Shown piece by piece: positions 1 to 8,507 of a DNA stretch of 64,000 nucleotides. How positions within the stretch are numbered: the first letter of the stretch is position 1; each line of letters opens with the position of its first letter. Under the pieces are notes generated by a model. It was not told the DNA's origin. It searched no databases and saw nothing but the letters and a program-made list of their open reading frames with translations. The stretch lies in contig OX638379.1 of assembly GCA_951813605.1 (NCBI GenBank), positions 5,902,062 through 5,966,061 on the forward strand, in the 5' to 3' direction. This stretch comes from an uncultured Bryobacterales bacterium. Lineage in GTDB: Bacteria; Acidobacteriota; Terriglobia; Bryobacterales; UBA6623. The position numbers and the translations under genes are program-made.

Positions 1-367
1 AGGCAATCACGGCTCCAAGAGCAACGGTCGATACCGGCTGTAACACTCTCGGTCACCCTGCGCCCTCGCAGACCATTGCATTCTCGACGGTTGACGCATG
101 GGAGTCCCGCCCCGGAAGCCTCCCATAGCGGAGCCCGCAATGCGAAATATTGCATTACCTGTCTCTACTCGCAGCGCTCAACCGATGAATGACCAAGGCT
201 CCGGCAGTCAACTTCCGCGCTGGCACCGGAGCCCGCGCCCCCAGGCGGTTTTTCGGGTTCACGGAAGCTCTTTCCTTGGCCGGAATCCGTGGGCAATGCC
301 GTCTCGGGCCGACCGCCTCCCTGCAAGCAGGGCCCGTCAACGATGCCGCTAGCGAGGCCCAGGGGGG
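1..367. other. Intergenic stretch at window start, no gene seen
   Basis: No reading frame here resembles a protein family and no tRNA or rRNA pattern is visible. The segment lies downstream of the minus-strand DUF1501 gene. A short inverted repeat (GCAAT...ATTGC, about 138-154) is the only local structure, and it is too weak to call. Confidence 0.5.
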
Positions 368-1786
368 CTAGGCGAGGATCTCGCGCACAACGCGTCCGTA
401 GACATCCGTTAATCGGAAGTCGCGCCCGCTATACCGATAGGTCAGCCGCTCGTGATCCAAGCCCAGCAAATGCAGGATCGTGGCGTGCAGGTCGTGAATG
501 TGAACCTGGTCGTCGACCGCCCGGTACCCGAAATCGTCCAGCTCTCCGAATGTCATGCCGCCACGCACCCCGCCGCCAGCCAGCCACGCGCAGAAGCCGT
601 ACGGATTATGCCCTCTGCCCCACGAGTCGCGGCTGCCCGCTCCGTCCTGCAAGTCCTGGTAATGCGGCGTCCGCCCAAACTCTCCCGACCACACGAGCAG
701 GGTTTCGTCAAAAAGTCCGCGCTGCTTCAGATCCTCGATCAAGGCAGAAATCGGCTGGTCGACCTCGCGGCAGCGCTCGGGATGGGCCGTGCGGATGTTC
801 GCGTGGCTGTCCCAGCTCCTCGAGGTGATCTGAATGAAGCGGACGCCCGCCTCGGCGAAGCGCCTGGCCAGCAAACACTGCCGACCGAAGTCATCGGTCG
901 GCTTCGCGCCCACGCCGTAGAGGTCGAGGGTCCCCTGAGACTCGCCGTCTATATCGAGCAGTTCCGGCACCTCCGCCTGCATGCGGAAGGCGAGCTCGAA
1001 CGACTCGATCGCGCCTTCCAAACGCCTGTCGGTGCGATGCCTGTCCAGATGGGCGCGATTCATGTCTTGGATCAAGTCCAATTGCCGCCGTTGGGTTTCC
1101 GGCTGGATCGAGGGATCGTGCAGGTAGCCGATCGTGGCCTGCCTCGCACCGGCGGCCGCATTGCCGAGCGGGGTCCCCTGGTATACGGCAGGCAGGAACG
1201 CGTTGCTGTACAGCTGCACGCTGCCGCCATCGCCGGTGATTTGTGGAGCGATCGTGATGAATGCGGGCAGATTGCCGTTCTCGGTGCCCAAGCCGTACGC
1301 TACCCACGAACCGATCGACGGCCGCACCAGCTGCGTCGCTCCCGTATGGAGCTGCCGTACCGCAGGTGCGTGCGCCTCGCTGTCGGCCTCCATTGCCTTG
1401 AGCACGCACAAGTCGTCTGCGTGACGGCTCAGATTGGGAAGCAGGTCAGAGACCTGCATTCCGGACTCGCCTACCGGAGCGAACTTCGCGATCGGCCCCA
1501 TCAGTTTCGTGTAAGCCACCCCCGGCATTGCGCGGTTGGAAGGCATTTCGTAGGGCAGCGCCTCGCCATCGCGCCGAGCCAGCTGCGGCTTGTAATCGAA
1601 CAGGTCGACCTGGGAGGGGCCACCCTGCATCCACAAGAAGATCACGCGCTTCGCGCGCGGCTGGTGGTGGGGCAGCTTGGGCGCAAGCGGGTCCGTTTTC
1701 GCGCTGGCCTGGCCAGCCAGCAGCGCCTTGAGCGCCAGCATGCCGAAACCACATCCCCAGGTGCTGAGCAATTCGCGCCGATTCAT
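368..1786 (-). CDS. DUF1501 domain-containing protein (Tat-exported, sulfatase-fold)
   Basis: Protein of about 472 aa. The N-terminus (MNRRELLSTWGCGFG...) has a twin-arginine motif followed by a hydrophobic stretch ending near AxA, so Tat export is likely. The body shows DUF1501 hallmarks: FLWMQGGPSQVDLFDYKP, the MPGVAY region, WDSHANI, and a C-terminal GEFGRTP and GRGHNP/YGF block. DUF1501 proteins belong to the alkaline-phosphatase/sulfatase superfamily and usually sit beside DUF1549/DUF1553 cytochromes, as here (19 nt downstream of one). Their biochemical role is not established. I chose ATG at 1786 over the ATG at 1792 because the AGAGAGGG Shine-Dalgarno (1793-1800) is then properly spaced. 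Confidence 0.93.
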   Translation of the reverse strand: MNRRELLSTWGCGFGMLALKALLAGQASAKTDPLAPKLPHHQPRAKRVIFLWMQGGPSQVDLFDYKPQLARRDGEALPYEMPSNRAMPGVAYTKLMGPIAKFAPVGESGMQVSDLLPNLSRHADDLCVLKAMEADSEAHAPAVRQLHTGATQLVRPSIGSWVAYGLGTENGNLPAFITIAPQITGDGGSVQLYSNAFLPAVYQGTPLGNAAAGARQATIGYLHDPSIQPETQRRQLDLIQDMNRAHLDRHRTDRRLEGAIESFELAFRMQAEVPELLDIDGESQGTLDLYGVGAKPTDDFGRQCLLARRFAEAGVRFIQITSRSWDSHANIRTAHPERCREVDQPISALIEDLKQRGLFDETLLVWSGEFGRTPHYQDLQDGAGSRDSWGRGHNPYGFCAWLAGGGVRGGMTFGELDDFGYRAVDDQVHIHDLHATILHLLGLDHERLTYRYSGRDFRLTDVYGRVVREILA

Positions 1787-1805
1787 CGCCATCCCTCTCT
1801 TTTAT

Positions 1806-4316
1806 CTAACCCCGGAACAAGAACTCGTTAGAAGCGAACACAGCGTGACAGTACCGCGCCCATGCTTCGTCGCGCCCCAGGTCTTCTCCAATGTCGCGCA
1901 AGAACTCCGTCGCGCGCTCAATATCCTCGACCGAAGCAGGCCGTCCGAGAGCTCGCAATAAGAATTCCCGCACCCTTTCGTCGTCCGACCAGCCGTCCTT
2001 CGCGAGGAGACTCCTTGCCGCCGCCTTCGACTGCTTGATCAGAAAGGGCGAATTCATCAAGTACAGCGCCTGTGTCGGCACTGTGGTCACGTCCCTGCGG
2101 CCCTTGACAACGTTCGGATCAGGGAAATCGAACAGATTCAAGACGTCAACCTCGGTCAATTGCGATTTCCTCAGGGCAGGCAGGTACACCGTGCGCCGGA
2201 AACGAACCGAGTCGGTCAACTCCAATTTGCTGGCAAGGAGAGGGGGCTGCCCCATGACAAGACTTCCGCGCGAGGCCAGCGGCAAGCTAGGCCCGCCGGC
2301 ACGGAAGTCGAGAGATCCGCTGACGAGCAGTACCGCGTCACGTATGGTCTCCGCCTCCAAACGTCGCCGGTTTGATCTCCAAAGCAACCGGTTCTCGGGA
2401 TCCTCGGCGGCTAAGCGTTCGTCGTGGGCCGCGGACAATCCATAGGTCCTAGACAGTACGATTTCGCGGATCAGAGCCTTGACAGACCAGTCGAGTCGCT
2501 GGAGCCGGATGGCCAGATAGTCGAGCAGTTGCGGATGAGTGGGAAGTTCGCCCAGAAGGCCTAAATTGTCGACGCTCGACACGATCCCGCTCCCGAATAG
2601 GTGATGCCAGATCCGATTGACCATCACACGGGCGGTGAGCGGATTGCCGGAATCCGTCAGCCAGTTGGCCAACTCGAGCCGCCCGCTGCTCTTCTGGAAC
2701 CCAATGCCAATCAGCCGCCTGTTGGCGATCTTGGGCTCAGGGTCTAGAGGCACGAGCGAGAGGAATCCGCGAGGCACCTCGTCACCGAGGCTATGAGGGT
2801 TTCCGTTGAGACAAATCCGAGAATCTACCGGCTCCGGCTCGTCGGATAGCGCGAGTGCGGCTGGAGGGGCAGGCTTGACGTAGTGCAGGATACGCAGCGC
2901 CTCCGTCTTCTGGGAACGGGCATCCTTTTGGGCAGCTGCGAAACGTTGCTTGAGATCCTTCAAGGATTCCTCGTCCGACTCATCGTCGCCGGCAGCCTCG
3001 ACTTCCGCCTTCAGAGATTGGACTAGCTTTTCGGCGCGCCGCTGCTCCTCCAGTGCGTTGCCGTATTGCCTCCGCCAGCTCACCAATCCCTCGGCGCGAA
3101 CCACCATTTCTTCGGGAGTCTCGGGCAATGTCGTGCGGTTGACATCGCTGAAGACCCCGGACATCCTCGCATCGAGCGTCCTCGTGCTTCGCAAGATCCC
3201 GGCCAATGCGTAGTAGTCGCGCTGCGGCAGGGGATCGAACTTATGGTCATGGCAGCGGGCGCAACCCACGGTTACTCCGAGCACAGCGCGGCCGAGGGTG
3301 TCGAGTTGGTTGTCGATAACGTCCATCTTCAGTTGCAGCTTGTCCTGATCCACCAAGGCCCAAGGCCCGATCGCCAGGAAACCGGTCGCAACGATCTGCT
3401 CTCGACGCTGGGCGTCGTTCTCGAATTCGAGCACGTCGCCAGCAACTTGCTCGCGCACGAACTGGTCGTAAGGCTTGTCGCCGTTTAGCGCGCTGATCAC
3501 GTAATCGCGATACCGCCACGCATTGGGGGACGGGATGCGCCGACCAAGGCCCAGAGTGTCGGCGTAGCCAGCAAGGTCCAGCCAGTGTCTTCCCCAGCGT
3601 TCTCCGAACGCCGGCGATCCCAACAGGTAGTCGACCGCGGCTTCCAACCCGTCCGGCCACGCGGCTCTCGCGAAGGCTCGAATCTGAGAAGGAGTCAGCG
3701 GCAGCCCAGTCAAGTCCAACGACAACCGACGGAGCAAGGTATGACGGTCCGCAGGCCCGCCAGCGGTCAGGCCACGACTCTCCAGCTTTGCCAAGACGAA
3801 TCGGTCGATCTCACCTCGGGGCCAGTCGACACCAGAAATCTCCGGCGGCTTTGGCTCGGCGAGCGGCTGCCATGCCCAGTGGCTGTTGCCTAGAGAATCG
3901 TCTTTCTCTTCATTTGATGCGAGAGCTTTTTCGGCCCGCTTTGGCCAAGGTGCCCCGTGACGCACCCATTCCGTCAGTTTGGCGATTTCTTGATCCCGCA
4001 GTTTCCCGCTCGGCGGCATGGAGACGGGACCGGAGTCGTATCTCACAGCCTGAATCAGCCGGCTGGCGTCGGGGTCACCCGGCACTACGACCGGTCCCGA
4101 CCGGCCGCCTTTCTGCAGCGCAGTCTCACTGTCGAGGCGGAGTTCCCCGAATACCGTCGCCGCCCGCGCGCTGTGACACTGGTAGCAATTCCGGGCTAGC
4201 AAAGGGCGGATATCCCTTTCGAAAAACTCCAATGTTTCGGGGCTCGCTGCTCCGACCTGCGCGCTGGCGCTGGCGAAGGCCAGCCATGCCAAGGAAAGTA
4301 GCGGTGCGCTTTTCAC
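1806..4316 (-). CDS. PSCyt1 + DUF1549 + DUF1553 cytochrome-like secreted protein
   Basis: Protein of 836 aa with a Sec-type signal peptide (MKSAPLLSLAWLAFASASAQ). A cytochrome c-like PSCyt1 segment follows, with one haem-binding CxxCH (CYQCH, about residues 43-47). The DUF1549 region (about 150-360) includes NGDKPYDQFVREQ, and a second CARCHDH motif lies at its end. DUF1553 covers the C-terminal part (NRIWHHLFG, PTHPQLLDYLA, NRRRLEAE, VPTQALYLMN). This architecture is common in Planctomycetes and Acidobacteria and is almost always paired with DUF1501, here the next gene. A role in periplasmic redox or polysaccharide metabolism is suggested in the literature but unproven. The start is GTG at 4316, with no strong Shine-Dalgarno. 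Confidence 0.93.
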   Translation of the reverse strand: MKSAPLLSLAWLAFASASAQVGAASPETLEFFERDIRPLLARNCYQCHSARAATVFGELRLDSETALQKGGRSGPVVVPGDPDASRLIQAVRYDSGPVSMPPSGKLRDQEIAKLTEWVRHGAPWPKRAEKALASNEEKDDSLGNSHWAWQPLAEPKPPEISGVDWPRGEIDRFVLAKLESRGLTAGGPADRHTLLRRLSLDLTGLPLTPSQIRAFARAAWPDGLEAAVDYLLGSPAFGERWGRHWLDLAGYADTLGLGRRIPSPNAWRYRDYVISALNGDKPYDQFVREQVAGDVLEFENDAQRREQIVATGFLAIGPWALVDQDKLQLKMDVIDNQLDTLGRAVLGVTVGCARCHDHKFDPLPQRDYYALAGILRSTRTLDARMSGVFSDVNRTTLPETPEEMVVRAEGLVSWRRQYGNALEEQRRAEKLVQSLKAEVEAAGDDESDEESLKDLKQRFAAAQKDARSQKTEALRILHYVKPAPPAALALSDEPEPVDSRICLNGNPHSLGDEVPRGFLSLVPLDPEPKIANRRLIGIGFQKSSGRLELANWLTDSGNPLTARVMVNRIWHHLFGSGIVSSVDNLGLLGELPTHPQLLDYLAIRLQRLDWSVKALIREIVLSRTYGLSAAHDERLAAEDPENRLLWRSNRRRLEAETIRDAVLLVSGSLDFRAGGPSLPLASRGSLVMGQPPLLASKLELTDSVRFRRTVYLPALRKSQLTEVDVLNLFDFPDPNVVKGRRDVTTVPTQALYLMNSPFLIKQSKAAARSLLAKDGWSDDERVREFLLRALGRPASVEDIERATEFLRDIGEDLGRDEAWARYCHAVFASNEFLFRG

Positions 4317-4665
4317 AGCGTTCTTAACCGCTCCCAGTGTACTCCCGTTCGGGTCTCTACGGCACGTTCCGCGGGCCTAAGCATAGGCGGCGGCTTCCGC
4401 AATTGACGGAGATGTCGGTATTTCCTCGCGAGAACGGGCCGGGCCGGCGCAAGACTGCGCGGCGTTTCAAGAAAACTAGAATGACGATGCGATTTCAACT
4501 AGATTCGAGCGACGAGCGGCCGGTGGAAGCGTGGCATGATCGAGGCTTACCGACTGAGTGCGGCAATTTCGGCGCGAGCCCCGAGGCCCTTTTGAAAACA
4601 TTCCTCGAATCCCGACGCGTGGATATGGCTCGGCCACATACCGTGCTCGTGCTATCAAATGCCTT
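4317..4665. other. Intergenic region between DUF1549/1553 and ThuA genes
   Basis: About 350 nt between two minus-strand genes. It probably holds the promoter of the DUF1549/1553-DUF1501 pair: reading the minus strand, a TACACT hexamer lies 20 nt upstream of the GTG start. The short frames here match nothing I recognise. Confidence 0.4.
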
Positions 4666-5607
4666 TCAAGGCTCTGGCGTTGTCGCATCAATGGCCGATT
4701 CGGTCACGGCGCTATCAAGTTTCCCAGCCCACTCGATCGCGCCCTCGAGTACAGATCGGTAACTAGGATCTCGATAGGCTTCGCCCACATGGCCTAGTGC
4801 GGACAGAAACGCTCGACCCGCCCCAACACTGCGAGTCCAAATCGCCGGGTGATCGCCCATTGAAAGGTCTTGGTCGACCAAGAGGAATTTGAGTCGAGGA
4901 TCGTAGGTAGACTCGTCAACTGAGGCCAGGATTTCAACGCCTAAGTCGTCACGAACGCTTCGGTCGAATGAATACCATTCGTCGAAATGGACCCAACTCT
5001 CCGGCAGGCCCGTCGTGGACGGGTGATCCGTCCGCTCCACCCGAATCAGCGCACTCTGATGGTCAAGCGGATGACCTAGGAAGACCGCCCCTACGACTTC
5101 CCCCAGATACCAGTCCCACGAAGCATGGGAATTGTCGAGCGCCGCGTGAATTCCGACAAATCCGCCGCCAGCCTCCAGCCAGTTTCGAAATGCCTGCCGC
5201 TGGGACTCGTCAAGCGGAGCGCCGCTCGCGTTGTGCCATACGACCACGCGAAAGCGGGCGAGAATGTCTTCGTCGAACACGGCGCCGTTCTCCGTGTGAA
5301 ACATGGACCAGCCTCGGCTTCGGGCAATGCCGCGGAATGCTTCGCCCCCGGCCTCAATCGCTTCGAAGTGGCGAAAGCCATTTGTCTTGGAAAATACGAG
5401 AAGGGCTGGGTCTGCCAGAGTGGGCACCTTGGGCGGTGTCGTGTCGTACGTTGCGGAGGGCCAGATCGCCCGGTAGACACTCCTGACTGACGGATGCATA
5501 CTGCCGGCAGCGGCGAGAGTCACCAGTGACACCGCGCACCAGGAAGCGACTCTAATGGAACGCAGAACGGCCTCCTCGAAAGCCACTGGCGGAGTCGATC
5601 CGATCAA
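4666..5607 (-). CDS. ThuA-like domain protein, secreted
   Basis: About 313 aa. A short hydrophobic N-terminus is followed by a ThuA-like (class I glutamine-amidotransferase-like) domain: LLVFSKTNGFRHFEAIEAG, RFRVVVWHNASG, WLEAGGGFVGIHAALDN, a WDWYLGEVVGA segment, and HPAIWTRSVGAGRAF near the end. ThuA of rhizobia acts in trehalose utilisation through keto-sugars; the secreted homologues are often found with DUF1080, DUF1501 and GMC dehydrogenase genes. The start is uncertain: TTG 5607 opens the frame, GTG 5586 is an alternative, and a GAGGAGG Shine-Dalgarno-like run just before codon 15 hints at initiation further in. A second ThuA protein lies at 27009. Confidence 0.9.
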   Translation of the reverse strand: MIGSTPPVAFEEAVLRSIRVASWCAVSLVTLAAAGSMHPSVRSVYRAIWPSATYDTTPPKVPTLADPALLVFSKTNGFRHFEAIEAGGEAFRGIARSRGWSMFHTENGAVFDEDILARFRVVVWHNASGAPLDESQRQAFRNWLEAGGGFVGIHAALDNSHASWDWYLGEVVGAVFLGHPLDHQSALIRVERTDHPSTTGLPESWVHFDEWYSFDRSVRDDLGVEILASVDESTYDPRLKFLLVDQDLSMGDHPAIWTRSVGAGRAFLSALGHVGEAYRDPSYRSVLEGAIEWAGKLDSAVTESAIDATTPEP

Positions 5608-6085
5608 ATCGAGCCCAGGCAGTGAAGGCGTCTATCTTGATTGATGCGGGGCGCCGGCGTCAAGGGCTCCATTGCAGTGCCAAGGCAGCATCTCCAGATC
5701 GAGGGGCATAGCTTGCTCTTGTGGTTGCGAACCCGATTCACGCCTTGGAACTGCGTGTGCAGCGATGCCGCTGCCACAAACTTCTAGAGCGACGAGCCGT
5801 GTCTCTGGCTGACGACAGCCATCGGTTGTTCGAGCAAGCGCTCGGTGGCAGCGCACGATTCGAGCTGCGGGTCCGACGGCATTGAGGCAGTAATCTTGGC
5901 AAGGTCCGTCCCGAATCGGTATCCTAGGTTCAGGGGCAGGCGTTCACGGGCTTGGAGCGCGAATCCGCAGTTCCCGCGCAGGAGCTAGCGGCTGCTGTCA
6001 CACCAGTCCATCGGGAGGCGCGGTCTGCGCCGCCAAGGCTAGCTGGAAGATTCTTCCGGTTCTTGCTGGGTTGGACGAGGCGCGT
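5608..6085. other. Intergenic region between divergent ThuA and gltD genes
   Basis: About 480 nt. It must carry promoters for both directions, but no convincing paired -35/-10 was found. A 74-codon minus-strand frame at 5632-5856 has no recognisable family and looks like chance. Confidence 0.4.
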
Positions 6086-7552
6086 ATGGGCAAAGTCACT
6101 GGATTCATGGAATTTCGGCGCCGGGTCACGCCCTACCGGCGAGTCTCGGAGCGAGTGCGTGACTGGCAAGAGGTCATGGATGAGCTGGACGAGCCGGAAC
6201 TGAAAGTCCAGGGCGCGCGCTGCATGGACTGCGGCATTCCGTTCTGCCACACGGGGTGCCCGATCAACAATATCATTCCCGACTGGAACGATCTTGTGTA
6301 CCGCGGACGCTGGGCCGAGGCACTTCGAGTCCTTCACTCGACCAACAACTTTCCCGAAGTCACCGGTCGCATATGTCCCGCGCCCTGCGAAGCGGCATGT
6401 GTGCTCGGCATCAACGACGATCCGGTGTCGATCAAGTCCATCGAGAAGGCGATCGCCGACCGCGGCTGGCAGGAGGGCTGGATCAAGCCGGAGATTCCGC
6501 GGCATCGTACGGGCAAGAAAGTCGCGGTGGTGGGCTCGGGGCCCGCAGGCCTTGCCGCTGCCCAGCAGATAAACCGCGCTGGACACACGGTCACGGTTTT
6601 CGAGAAGAGCGAGGTGCCAGGGGGCCTGCTGGTGCTCGGCATCCCGGACTTCAAGATGGAGAAGCATCTCGTAGCTCGACGCGTCGAGCAGATGGAGGCC
6701 GAGGGGATCGAATTCCGCTGCGGCGTCCACGTAGGAACGACCGTAGAGGCGGAAAAACTTCTCGCGGAATATGACGCACTCCTGCTTTGCATCGGCTCGG
6801 AGCGCCCCCGGGACCTCCCGATTCCGGGTCGCGACCTGAATGGCGTTCATTTCGCTATGAACTTCCTGCCGCAGCAAAACCGCCGTGTGGCGGGACGACC
6901 CGTCGACCCGAGTTTCGACATCAGTGCCGCCGGCAAGCATGTGGTGATCATCGGCGGCGGCGATACCGGCGCCGACTGCCTAGGCACGTCTAGGCGGCAA
7001 GGAGCGATCGGGATTCATCAGTTCGAATTGCTGCCAAAGCCCCCCCTGACCCGCGAGGAACCGGGTGCGATGCCGTGGCCCGACTGGCCCTTCACGTTCA
7101 AAGTGGAAAGCTCGCACGAAGAAGGTGACGTGCGCGACTACGCGGTCAACACGAAGGAGTTCATCAGTGACGGGAACGGCAACGTCAAGTCGTTGCGGGC
7201 CGTGCGCCTGCGCTGGCCGGAACCCGATCCGATCACCGGTCGACGCCCGTTCAAGTTCGAGAACATCCCCGGGTCAGATTTCGAAATCCGGGCGGACTTA
7301 GTACTGCTGGCGATGGGCTTCCTGCACCCAGTCCACGAGGGCGTCGTGGGGCAGTTGGGCGTGGACAAGGATCCCCGCGGGAACGTGCAGGCAAGCTTCA
7401 GCGACTTCCACACATCAGTCCCAAATGTCTTTGCTGCCGGCGACGCTCGGCGCGGGCAGTCACTGGTCGTATGGGCAATAGCCGAAGGACGCAAGGCGGC
7501 TCGCGCTATCGACATCCATTTGACAGGGTCCAGCAATCTCGCAGCCCACTAA
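6086..7552 (+). CDS. gltD: Glutamate synthase small subunit / NADPH-dependent oxidoreductase
   Basis: About 488 aa, close to the usual GltD length. The N-terminal Fe-S region has cysteine clusters CMDCGIPFCHTGCP and CPAPCEAAC. The FAD-binding Rossmann motif VVGSGPAGLAAAQ and the NADPH motif IIGGGDTGADC are both intact, and the C-terminal FAD contact VFAAGDARRGQSLVVWAIAEG is present. In GOGAT this subunit passes electrons from NADPH to the large subunit, which makes glutamate from glutamine and 2-oxoglutarate. No gltB lies in the window, so it may pair with a distant gltB or act with another partner. I chose ATG 6086, which begins MGKVTGFMEF as in the family, over the upstream TTG 6071. Confidence 0.93.
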   Translation: MGKVTGFMEFRRRVTPYRRVSERVRDWQEVMDELDEPELKVQGARCMDCGIPFCHTGCPINNIIPDWNDLVYRGRWAEALRVLHSTNNFPEVTGRICPAPCEAACVLGINDDPVSIKSIEKAIADRGWQEGWIKPEIPRHRTGKKVAVVGSGPAGLAAAQQINRAGHTVTVFEKSEVPGGLLVLGIPDFKMEKHLVARRVEQMEAEGIEFRCGVHVGTTVEAEKLLAEYDALLLCIGSERPRDLPIPGRDLNGVHFAMNFLPQQNRRVAGRPVDPSFDISAAGKHVVIIGGGDTGADCLGTSRRQGAIGIHQFELLPKPPLTREEPGAMPWPDWPFTFKVESSHEEGDVRDYAVNTKEFISDGNGNVKSLRAVRLRWPEPDPITGRRPFKFENIPGSDFEIRADLVLLAMGFLHPVHEGVVGQLGVDKDPRGNVQASFSDFHTSVPNVFAAGDARRGQSLVVWAIAEGRKAARAIDIHLTGSSNLAAH

Positions 7553-7576
7553 ACACCGCGGTCGGCACTTTCGTTG

Positions 7577-7963
7577 CTAGCCGAACTTCTTGCGCAGCCG
7601 AGCGGCGAAGCGCTTGACGTCGACTACGAATCGCTCGTGGGTGCCCTTGCCGACGACTTCCGTCCCGGCGGAAGCCTCGACCGCGAAGCGGACACGACGT
7701 CCGTCGACCTCAGCCACCGTAGCAGCGTAGGTGACTTGCTGTCCCATCGGTGTCGCCGCTACGTGCGAGACGCTCACCTTGACGCCCACGCTGTCATTGC
7801 CCTCCTCAAGGTGAGGGAAGATCGCATCGCGGCAACAGAATTCCATCCACTTGATCATTGCGGGAGTCGCAAGCGAGGGCCGGACATCCGCCCCGAGGAA
7901 AGTGATGCAGTCGTCACGCCGAACGACCCGCTTCTGCTCCAGTGATATCCCAGGCTCGAGCAT
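7577..7963 (-). CDS. Thioesterase of the fluoroacetyl-CoA thioesterase (FlK)-like hotdog family
   Basis: About 128 aa, hotdog-fold size. Family-like features are the short MLEPGISLEQ N-terminus, LATPAMIKWMEFCC, the VSHVAATPMGQQVTYAATV strand pair and a closing THERFVVDVKRF. Members hydrolyse acyl-CoA esters; FlK itself acts on fluoroacetyl-CoA, but the substrate cannot be predicted here because most homologues have no fluoro-substrate link. The gene converges on gltD (24 nt apart) and diverges from the GMC dehydrogenase pair (49 nt). Start ATG 7963 is preferred. On the minus strand TGTATCAT lies 6 nt before it and no Shine-Dalgarno is visible, suggesting a leaderless mRNA. Confidence 0.82.
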   Translation of the reverse strand: MLEPGISLEQKRVVRRDDCITFLGADVRPSLATPAMIKWMEFCCRDAIFPHLEEGNDSVGVKVSVSHVAATPMGQQVTYAATVAEVDGRRVRFAVEASAGTEVVGKGTHERFVVDVKRFAARLRKKFG

Positions 7964-7997
7964 GGGGAAATGATACACCGGCTCGCCTGGAAGCCCC

Positions 7998-8003
7998 TAT
8001 AAT
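7998..8003 (+). promoter_or_regulatory. Consensus -10 box (TATAAT) just before the dehydrogenase operon
   Basis: A perfect TATAAT ends 9 nt before ATG 8013. The expected transcription start would lie at or within a few bases of the start codon. No good -35 match was found about 17 nt upstream. The short divergent intergenic region (7964-8012) supports a promoter location. Confidence 0.5.
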
Positions 8004-8012
8004 CGGGTGCGG

Positions 8013-8507
8013 ATGCTCAAGACTACCCGGCGCGAAGCGCTTGTGACCATCGCCGCAGGGATCTCCGCCCCGGCCCTGCACTCCCAGGGAACGTACGAGC
8101 CAACCACGTTCTCCATGGAAGAGTACGAATCGCTAGGCACCCTTGTCGACATGATTCTGCCCGCTTCGGATACTCCGGGAGCGCGCGAAGTCGGTGTGCA
8201 CGCGATGCTAGACGAGGATCTCGCAAAAAGCGACGAGGCGCTCGGCATCCTCCGCGATGGCCTTGGCAGGCTGCGGGAACAAGGATTCGCGGACATGACA
8301 GCGGCGCAACGCGTCGAAGCCCTCACCAGATACAGCGAATCCACCGGGGCGGATAGAGATTTCTTCGAGACGCTCAAAGGCTTGACCATCGATGCCTACT
8401 ATTCGACCGAAGTCGGATTGGTTCAGGAGCTCGGCTACCAAGGCAATACGTACCTAGCTGAATTCCCGGGCTGCACGCACGAGCACGAACTGGGAGAGGC
8501 AGACTAA
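8013..8507 (+). CDS. Gluconate 2-dehydrogenase subunit 3 family protein (Tat small subunit)
   Basis: About 164 aa. The N-terminus MLKTTRREALVTIAAG is a compact Tat-type signal. The body has the subunit-3 pattern: EYESLGTLVDMILPASDTPGAREVGV, repeated Asp/Glu-rich helices, and the C-terminal STEVGLVQELGYQGN segment. In three-component membrane dehydrogenases this subunit escorts the flavoprotein through the Tat pathway. Its stop overlaps the start of the GMC gene by one nucleotide (TAATG), so the two are translationally coupled. No cytochrome c subunit follows, so the electron acceptor is unknown. Confidence 0.9.
   Translation: MLKTTRREALVTIAAGISAPALHSQGTYEPTTFSMEEYESLGTLVDMILPASDTPGAREVGVHAMLDEDLAKSDEALGILRDGLGRLREQGFADMTAAQRVEALTRYSESTGADRDFFETLKGLTIDAYYSTEVGLVQELGYQGNTYLAEFPGCTHEHELGEAD

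Noticed and set aside
452..1831. 459-codon plus-strand frame over the DUF1501 gene
   Set aside because: Antisense shadow of a Tat-exported DUF1501 protein whose motifs are unambiguous.
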